From JBDRKN01 sp043813955 (lineage in GTDB: Bacteria; Patescibacteriota; Patescibacteriia; Patescibacteriales; Patescibacteriaceae), in assembly GCA_043813955.1 (NCBI GenBank), contig JBDRKN010000028.1, positions 1 to 9,781 on the forward strand: a stretch of 9,781 nucleotides of DNA, read 5' to 3'. Position 1 is the first letter of the stretch, and every line of letters starts with the position of its first letter. The notes under the pieces were generated by a model. That model was not told the origin of the DNA. It did no database searches and saw only the letters and a list, made by a program, of their open reading frames with translations. The translations under genes were made by a program, and so were the position numbers. Positions 5,452 to 9,781 of the stretch are shown one piece after another.

Positions 5452-7227
5452 ATGTTTGCAAAATTAAAACTTAGCTTTGTTATCTTTTTAGCAGTAACCT
5501 TTTTAGGGTTGCCTTTTTTTGCCTCAGCCTCTATAGCCACAGGAACTATAGATGGAACTTACAAATACGCTTGGTCAGAAAACATGGGCTGGCTTAACTT
5601 TGGCGCTAGCTCTGGCAATGTATTAGTAACTGATACTGCTATCACTGGCTATGCCTGGAGCTCTGAATATGGATGGATCAACTTAGCTCCAAGCACGTCT
5701 GGGGTAATTAACAACAGCGAGGGAACGCTTTCAGGTTCTGCCTGGGGAGAAGGTGTTGGCTGGATTAATTTTTCCGGAGTCACTATTGATGACAACGGCT
5801 ATTTTACAGGATATGCCACAGGAGACGAAAGCGGCCAAGTAAGCTTTAACTGCTCTAATACAAGTTCATGCAGCTCTTCAGACTTTAAAGTAAGAACTGA
5901 CTGGCGCAAGGCTTCATTGCGAGGCGGAGGCAGCACAGCATCTATTAATCCTGTTTCTCCTGCTATGCCTGCAAGCAGTTCAGGAGTTGGATTTAATGTT
6001 AATATTAATAACAATTCTTCTTCAACTAACAGCCAAACAATTACTCTAAAATTCAATGCTGGCCCTGATGTTAAAAAAATGGCTATTTCCAACACTCCTG
6101 ATTTTAAATATGCAAGCCTTATACCATATGAGCCAACCAAGAAATGGACTTTGACTCCAGGAGACGGAAACAAAACTGTTTATGTTAAATTCTATACTCA
6201 ATACGGCGTAAGCTCAGAAGTAGTTAGCAATAATATTAAATTAAATCAAGTCAGAATTGCGACTGGAGATCCAACAGCAGAATCTGATAAAACCAGTTTT
6301 GCTGAAGGTGATCTTGTAAAGAAGTTTGGAGATCCAGCAGTCTATCTAATCCAGTGGGGAAGAAAACGCCCTATAATCAGCGCTGAAGTATTTTTATCAA
6401 ACGGATTTAGCTGGAATGAAATTATTGAAGTTAATGATTTAAGCAATTATTCTACTGCTTTTCCAGTAACCATGCCCTTGGAATCATCTAAATTAGAAAT
6501 TCCAACAACTACTCCTGAGATAGAAATTCTGCCTGAGCCAGAAGCTCCAACAGCTAGCAGTGATGAAGGAGTCAGAATAGCTTCTGCAACCGGCGTTGAT
6601 GTGTATAAAAAAGTTTTAACAGCTGATTCAGCCTTTACTAAAAATCTTAATCTTGGCGATAAAGACGAAGAAGTCAAGGCGCTTCAAAAATTCTTAAATA
6701 AAAATGGATTCACTGTTGCAGAAAGCGGAGCTGGATCATTGGGCAATGAAACAAATTTCTTTGGCAATCTTACAGCAGCTGCGCTTGTTAAATTCCAGGA
6801 AAGCTTTAGCGAGCAAATACTATCGCCTGCAGGTCTTGCAAAAGGAACCGGATATTTTGGTCCTTCTACCAAAAAATTTGTTAATAGCTTTAATTCAACA
6901 TCTGCTATCCCAGCTGAAAAAGCTAAGCCTGACCAAGTTACCATGGTTTTGGGAGAAAAGATTACTAATGATCTTCCTTCTGGAAAATTTGAATACGAAT
7001 TAGGCAAAGGAATGAATAATTATGATGTTGAACGGCTTCAAATACTGCTAGCAAGCATTCCTTATGTTTATCCAGAAGCACTAATCACCGGATATTTTGG
7101 AAACCTGACTGAAACAGCTGTGAAGCGATTTCAATTAAAATATAATATAACAATAGTTGAAGATCCGGCATTCGGATATGTCGGGTCTGCTACTAGAGAT
7201 AAGCTACTTGAAATATTTGGAGAATAG
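5452..7227 (+). CDS. Secreted surface protein: AW..GWIN repeats and two peptidoglycan-binding-like domains
   Basis: This 591-residue protein begins with a clear Sec signal peptide (Lys-rich start, hydrophobic core, likely cut after ASA near residue 27). Residues 40-107 hold three repeats of AW(S/G)E..GWIN at 40-50, 68-78 and 97-107; a fourth, degraded unit ends near C134. Residues 175-266 look like an Ig/fibronectin-like beta domain. Residues 285-340 contain VYLIQWGRKRPI and F..NGFSW, a module seen in surface proteins of such organisms. A Pro/Glu/Thr linker spans about 349-368. Two peptidoglycan-binding-like domains follow: 397-479 (DEEVKALQKFLNKNGF and GYFG..T) and 514-588 (DVERLQILL, ITGYFGNLTETAVKRFQ). 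No catalytic domain is seen, so the C-terminus probably anchors the protein to the wall while the N-terminal repeats face outward. It has its own promoter and a strong terminator. Ligand unknown. Confidence 0.85.
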   Translation: MFAKLKLSFVIFLAVTFLGLPFFASASIATGTIDGTYKYAWSENMGWLNFGASSGNVLVTDTAITGYAWSSEYGWINLAPSTSGVINNSEGTLSGSAWGEGVGWINFSGVTIDDNGYFTGYATGDESGQVSFNCSNTSSCSSSDFKVRTDWRKASLRGGGSTASINPVSPAMPASSSGVGFNVNINNNSSSTNSQTITLKFNAGPDVKKMAISNTPDFKYASLIPYEPTKKWTLTPGDGNKTVYVKFYTQYGVSSEVVSNNIKLNQVRIATGDPTAESDKTSFAEGDLVKKFGDPAVYLIQWGRKRPIISAEVFLSNGFSWNEIIEVNDLSNYSTAFPVTMPLESSKLEIPTTTPEIEILPEPEAPTASSDEGVRIASATGVDVYKKVLTADSAFTKNLNLGDKDEEVKALQKFLNKNGFTVAESGAGSLGNETNFFGNLTAAALVKFQESFSEQILSPAGLAKGTGYFGPSTKKFVNSFNSTSAIPAEKAKPDQVTMVLGEKITNDLPSGKFEYELGKGMNNYDVERLQILLASIPYVYPEALITGYFGNLTETAVKRFQLKYNITIVEDPAFGYVGSATRDKLLEIFGE

Positions 7228-7233
7228 GATAAA

Positions 7234-7264
7234 CAAAACCGCTGCCTTAATGGCAGCGGTTTTG
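7234..7264 (+). terminator. Strong rho-independent terminator after the surface protein gene
   Basis: CAAAACCGCTGCC (7234-7246) pairs perfectly with GGCAGCGGTTTTG (7252-7264) around loop TTAAT, a 13-bp stem with a GC-rich core and a T run in its descending arm. It begins 6 bases after the stop codon. The symmetric A and T flanks could also allow weak action on the other strand. Confidence 0.9.
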
Positions 7265-7270
7265 TATTTA

Positions 7271-7279
7271 TGCTAAAAT
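7271..7279 (+). promoter_or_regulatory. Extended -10 promoter of the isoaspartate methyltransferase gene
   Basis: TGCTAAAAT matches TGnTATAAT at all but one base. Only 6 bases separate it from the ATG at 7286, so the predicted start point is the A of the ATG and the mRNA would be leaderless. The -35 position falls within the preceding terminator stem and is poor. Confidence 0.5.
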
Positions 7280-7285
7280 TCAGCT

Positions 7286-7867
7286 ATGAATAAAGAACAA
7301 TTATTAAATAAACTTTTAAAATATAGTTTTGATAATAAAATTATTAATGCTTTTGATATTGTGAAAAGAGAAAGTTTTGTGACAGATAAGTATAGGGATA
7401 TGGCTTATGAAGATACTGCCCTGCCTCTCTGCAATGGCCAGACAATTTCCCAGCCATATACTATTGCTTTTATGCTAAACCTTCTTGAACTAAAAAATGA
7501 ACAGAAAATTTTGGAAGTCGGATCTGGATCTGGCTATGTTTTAGCTTTGATTAGCAAAATAGTAAAGGCAGAAATCTATGGCACAGAAAGGATTAAAGAA
7601 TTGGCAGAACAATCTAGAATCAACTTAAATAATAATATTAAAATCATACATACTCCTGATTCATTAGGCCTTCCTGGATATTTATTTGACCGTATCTTGG
7701 TAAGCGCTGCTGCTAACAAGCTTCCTGACGAGCTGATTAAACAGTTAGCTGACAATGGGATTTTAGTGATTCCGATACAAGACTCTATTGTCAAAGTTGA
7801 AAAAAAGAAAACAAAGATTATTAAACAAGAATTTTATGGCTTTTCTTTTGTTCCTCTTATCTACTGA
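7286..7867 (+). CDS. pcm: Protein-L-isoaspartate O-methyltransferase
   Basis: This 193-residue cytoplasmic protein matches the PCMT family. It transfers a methyl group from S-adenosylmethionine to L-isoaspartyl residues in aged proteins, starting their repair to aspartate. Visible landmarks are NGQTISQPYTIAFM (50-63), the substrate-side motif holding the catalytic Ser/Thr region; ILEVGSGSGYVLALI (75-89), the SAM-binding motif I; YGTER (98-102), with the acidic residue at the end of strand 2; LGLPGYLFDRILVSAAANKLP (127-147), the usual motif II region; and the closing FVPLI (188-192). The length is slightly below the typical 200-215 but no motif is missing. It starts just after the surface-protein terminator with its own -10 box, and its TGA stop overlaps the stop of the minus-strand gene at 7861. 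Divergent or related methyltransferases are possible but less likely. Confidence 0.9.
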   Translation: MNKEQLLNKLLKYSFDNKIINAFDIVKRESFVTDKYRDMAYEDTALPLCNGQTISQPYTIAFMLNLLELKNEQKILEVGSGSGYVLALISKIVKAEIYGTERIKELAEQSRINLNNNIKIIHTPDSLGLPGYLFDRILVSAAANKLPDELIKQLADNGILVIPIQDSIVKVEKKKTKIIKQEFYGFSFVPLIY

Positions 7868-8118
7868 ACTTTGCAAGACTCTATTTCTTCAAGAGTGCAC
7901 TGTCCGAAATTAGCGCAATTGCATCCAGTCTCTGGGTTAGGCTTTCTCGCTATACAGCCGCAATGTTCTTTAATACCACAATCTCCTATGCACCGGCTCT
8001 TGGCTTGATGCATATCAGGCGACTGCCATTTTGTTAAGTTAGCTCTAGTAAAATTAGCCAATACTAGCATGGATATGGCAACAGCTGCTATGACAGATAA
8101 TATACAGGCAGTTTTCAT
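7861..8118 (-). CDS. Small exported protein with eight cysteines
   Basis: Taking the ATG at 8118, this is an 85-residue protein. It begins MKTACILSVIAAVAISMLVL, a signal peptide or membrane anchor, and is followed by a mature part with eight Cys: SRCIGDCGIKEHCGC, then GCNC, then C and C near the end. That pattern suggests up to four disulfides or metal ligation outside the membrane. The family is not recognised. It is the last gene of a likely operon with an ECF sigma factor and its probable anti-sigma factor, and its CGCIARKPN recalls CGCRIERKLPN at the end of that factor. A longer reading from a TTG at 8232 (123 residues) would overlap the preceding gene by 23 bases; I prefer the ATG because it puts the hydrophobic segment at the N-terminus. 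A hairpin precedes the ATG. Its TAG stop overlaps the pcm end by 7 bp. Confidence 0.65.
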   Translation of the reverse strand: MKTACILSVIAAVAISMLVLANFTRANLTKWQSPDMHQAKSRCIGDCGIKEHCGCIARKPNPETGCNCANFGQCTLEEIESCKVQ

Positions 8119-8130
8119 AAATTGACAAAT

Positions 8131-8171
8131 CCCAGTGCAATGCTTTTGGAGGCTAAAAGTATGACACTGGG
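8131..8171 (-). promoter_or_regulatory. Two-tier hairpin in front of the Cys-rich protein gene
   Basis: CCCAGTG (8131-8137) pairs with CACTGGG (8165-8171), and inside it CTTTT (8143-8147) pairs with AAAAG (8155-8159); the internal loops are 5 and 5 bases and the apical loop 7 bases. It ends 12 bases before the ATG at 8118. On the minus-strand RNA the apical loop reads AGCCUCC, complementary to a Shine-Dalgarno core. It is not followed by a T run, so it is not a terminator. A role in mRNA stability or translation is inferred. If the TTG start at 8232 were used, it would be coding. Confidence 0.4.
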
Positions 8172-8209
8172 ACTCACTTATATATTTTAAATCCTCTATA
8201 TTTAATACG

Positions 8210-8959
8210 TTAGTTGGGTAACTTTCTTTCAATTCTGCAGCCGCATGGCTGTATAATTATTTCCTCCTGACACTTGCATGGCACAAACCTTATTTCATCT
8301 GCCAAGAAATGATCTTTATTTAAAATCTCTCCTATAATTTTAATCTTATTACCTATAGAAAGGCGTGGGTCTGTTTTTATTTGGTTAATAGATACTTGCC
8401 AATGCTTATTGTCTAAATCATGTATAATAATTTCTTGATTAATCACATCTTCAACTATGCCAATAATAATACCTCTGTCTGGCCTGTTCCAAACTACTGA
8501 GTTATGGCAAAGCCTTTTGTTATAAAAATCAAAATTATCAGACAAATGCATATCTATTTTCTGGCCTAAGCCAAAATTGTAAAAAATCTGCCCCAAGAGA
8601 ACGCTAAATATAAAGATAAGGGCAATAATATTGCATATGCGGTATTTATAGCCTTCTCTTGTACATTTTATTTGATAATATGCTACAAATATAAACAAAG
8701 CTAAAATAATCAGCCAAAAATATGGCAAAGTGGCAAAAACAAATGCAAGGGGGCTGTCAGACAAATGGTCAGATAAATACCAGTCATTATGCCTGACCAT
8801 ATAAATGATAACTGCGCTGGCCATGCTTCCTATTAGTAAAAAAAGGATGCCTAATAGCCAAATAGCTAAATTTTTTAATACAAACTCTAATTTAGGCTTA
8901 GGCAAAATCTTTTTTTCTTTTATTGTCTTTAATACTCTTTTTGTAAATTTTTGATTCAT
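8210..8959 (-). CDS. Probable membrane anti-sigma factor with external C-terminal domain
   Basis: This 249-residue protein has a basic cytoplasmic start of about 30 residues (KRVLKTIKEKKILPKPK), three predicted membrane helices near 31-55, 74-96 and 107-128, and a C-terminal part of about 120 residues that should lie outside. Residues 160-226 alternate beta-like strands (GIIIGIVEDV, EIIIHD, KIKIIGEIL), like a small beta-barrel (OB-like) domain. The tail holds two CxC pairs, CKC at 228-230 and CGC at 239-241. No anti-sigma domain is recognisable by motif. The call rests on context: it starts 5 bases after the ECF sigma factor stop, and such genes usually encode the membrane inhibitor of that sigma. 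The cytoplasmic start would bind sigma and the external domain sense a signal. A sigma-regulated membrane protein is the alternative. Confidence 0.55.
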   Translation of the reverse strand: MNQKFTKRVLKTIKEKKILPKPKLEFVLKNLAIWLLGILFLLIGSMASAVIIYMVRHNDWYLSDHLSDSPLAFVFATLPYFWLIILALFIFVAYYQIKCTREGYKYRICNIIALIFIFSVLLGQIFYNFGLGQKIDMHLSDNFDFYNKRLCHNSVVWNRPDRGIIIGIVEDVINQEIIIHDLDNKHWQVSINQIKTDPRLSIGNKIKIIGEILNKDHFLADEIRFVPCKCQEEIIIQPCGCRIERKLPN

Positions 8960-8964
8960 ATTGA

Positions 8965-9543
8965 TTAAAATTTAATATTATTATCAATCAATTCCTTTTT
9001 AAATTTTGCCTTAGCCCTGTTAATTAAAGTGCCTACTGTGCCAATTGGCTTTTTTAAAATATCTGATATCTCATTATAATTTTTATTTTCTAAAAATTTC
9101 AAGACTAATACTTCTTTATACTTTAAATCAAGCTTGTCTAATATTTTATTAATATTCTCTCTTAAATAACCTATATCAACATATTTGCCAGTATCCATAT
9201 CTGAAGCTATATTCTCTAAAAAATTATCATCAATACCGATTGATACTGTCTTTGGCCTTGCATTTATCTTGCGGAAATTGCTGATTATATGATTATGAGT
9301 AATCCTGTAAATCCAGGAAGAAAATTTTAAATCAGGATTAAAATTATTTAAATTTTTGTATATTTTTATAAAAACATCTTGAAGAATATCCTCTATCTCT
9401 GTGTCAGGCAAATTAGTAATCTTTCTCGCATAGTTAAGCAGCCTGCCCTGATAGTGTTGAATAAGGCAAGCAAAGTAATTCTGGTCTTCTAGGATTATTT
9501 TAACTAGTTCTTCATCTGTTTTCTCTTTACAATCCTCAATCAT
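8965..9543 (-). CDS. ECF-type RNA polymerase sigma factor (sigma-70 family)
   Basis: This 192-residue protein has the two-domain form of ECF sigma factors. Sigma region 2 covers about 24-92, with DILQDVFIKIYKNLNNF (52-68) and the -10 binding part FSSWIYRITHNHIISNFRK (74-92). Region 3 is absent, as expected. Region 4 covers about 131-186, with LDLKYKEVLVLKF and the -35 recognition helix-turn-helix NYNEISDILKKPIGTVGTLINRAKAKFKKEL. Length and order are normal for the family. It directs RNA polymerase to a small set of promoters, probably on release from a membrane inhibitor. The next gene, 5 bases downstream, is a membrane protein that is the likely anti-sigma factor, and a small Cys-rich exported protein follows. 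No Shine-Dalgarno site precedes the ATG. Confidence 0.9.
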   Translation of the reverse strand: MIEDCKEKTDEELVKIILEDQNYFACLIQHYQGRLLNYARKITNLPDTEIEDILQDVFIKIYKNLNNFNPDLKFSSWIYRITHNHIISNFRKINARPKTVSIGIDDNFLENIASDMDTGKYVDIGYLRENINKILDKLDLKYKEVLVLKFLENKNYNEISDILKKPIGTVGTLINRAKAKFKKELIDNNIKF

Positions 9544-9559
9544 ATATTAAAACTTTACT

Positions 9560-9565
9560 ATTATA
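9560..9565 (-). promoter_or_regulatory. Possible -10 box of the sigma factor operon
   Basis: TATAAT on the minus strand ends 16 bases before the ATG at 9543, predicting a leader of about 9-10 bases. No convincing -35 or extended -10 accompanies it and the region is very AT-rich, so it could be chance. Confidence 0.35.
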
Positions 9566-9611
9566 TATTAATACTATTATGGCTAATAATTCTTTCAAAT
9601 CAATTTTAGAC

Positions 9612-9633
9612 AAAAAAACAAGATATTCTTGTT
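9612..9633 (-). terminator. Rho-independent terminator of the gene at the window edge
   Basis: AACAAGA (9617-9623) and TCTTGTT (9627-9633) form a 7-bp stem with a 3-base loop, and on the minus strand seven Ts follow (plus-strand A run 9612-9618, the first two bases of the stem included). It sits 15 bases past the stop at 9649 and separates that gene from the sigma factor operon. Confidence 0.7.
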
Positions 9634-9648
9634 GCATTTACAATAATA

Positions 9649-9780
9649 TTAAATTATCGCAACTTTGTCCAGCAGGCTTTCTAAAATATGCACGCGCAAT
9701 AATAGCATGCCTGAAACTAGCATAATAACTATTAGCGACTGAATAATCACTGACTTGCGCTGAATGCTGATTCTAATAAT
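9649..9780 (-). CDS. C-terminal end of a small or membrane protein, cut by the window edge
   Basis: From the right edge the minus strand is open for 43 codons and stops with TAA at 9651-9649. The visible residues begin IIRISIQRKSVIIQSLIVIM, then continue as a hydrophobic helix (LVSGMLLL) and end RVHILESLLDKVAII. This looks like a basic stretch, one membrane helix and a short amphipathic tail. A hairpin terminator stands in the right place just downstream, which supports a real gene end. The family is not recognised and the start lies outside the window. Confidence 0.6.
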   Translation of the reverse strand: MIRISIQRKSVIIQSLIVIMLVSGMLLLRVHILESLLDKVAII

Positions 9781-9781
9781 A

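Noticed and set aside
8119..8232. Upstream TTG start giving a 123-residue Cys-rich protein
   Set aside because: Not excluded, but it would bury the hydrophobic export segment behind 38 residues, needs a TTG, overlaps the preceding gene by 23 bases and ignores the hairpin before the ATG at 8118.
9579..9725. 48-codon plus-strand frame starting ATGGCTAATAAT
   Set aside because: It overlaps the minus-strand gene end and its terminator, lacks a convincing promoter or ribosome-binding site, and its product resembles nothing.

Overview
The window is AT-rich and looks like a chromosomal segment of an uncultivated bacterium of the Candidate Phyla Radiation (Patescibacteria), most like a parcubacterial genome. 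This placement is inferred from gene content: compact genes, pilin-like surface proteins with GF(S/T)LHE prepilin motifs, a secreted protein combining AW..GWIN repeats with two peptidoglycan-binding-like modules, and a DHH-fold protein of the kind common in that group. TAA, TAG and TGA all end genes here, so no stop-codon reassignment is visible. Shine-Dalgarno sites are nearly absent, and several starts lie 6-16 bases behind a TATAAT-type -10 box, which suggests leaderless or very short-leader mRNAs.

Layout. Positions 1-138 hold a 28-bp direct repeat in two copies and perhaps the start of a membrane protein leaving the window on the minus strand. Positions 147-2894 (minus) hold two tandem pilin-like genes with almost the same first 130 residues but unrelated C-terminal parts: a cysteine-rich/beta-sandwich cassette in one and a predicted seven-bladed beta-propeller in the other. 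Positions 2986-3963 (minus) hold a Fic-domain protein with its own N-terminal DNA-binding domain; a consensus promoter carries a palindrome between -35 and -10, so autorepression is likely. Positions 3999-4141 (minus) hold tRNA-Leu(UAG) and its terminator.

On the plus strand follow a DHH-family protein that has lost most metal ligands (4257-5393), a large secreted wall-binding protein (5452-7227) closed by a strong terminator, and a protein-L-isoaspartate methyltransferase (7286-7867). On the minus strand, meeting it tail to tail, is an apparent operon of an ECF sigma factor (8965-9543), a three-helix membrane protein that is probably its anti-sigma factor (8210-8959), and a small exported protein with eight cysteines (7861-8118). 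The window closes with the C-terminal end of a minus-strand membrane protein and its terminator.

How the parts work together (inference). Much of the window concerns the cell surface: pilin-type adhesins, a wall-anchored repeat protein, and a sigma/anti-sigma pair whose external cysteine-bearing tail resembles its small exported partner. No mobile element, CRISPR array or obvious defence system is visible apart from the Fic gene. No gene-free stretch exceeds 300 bases.
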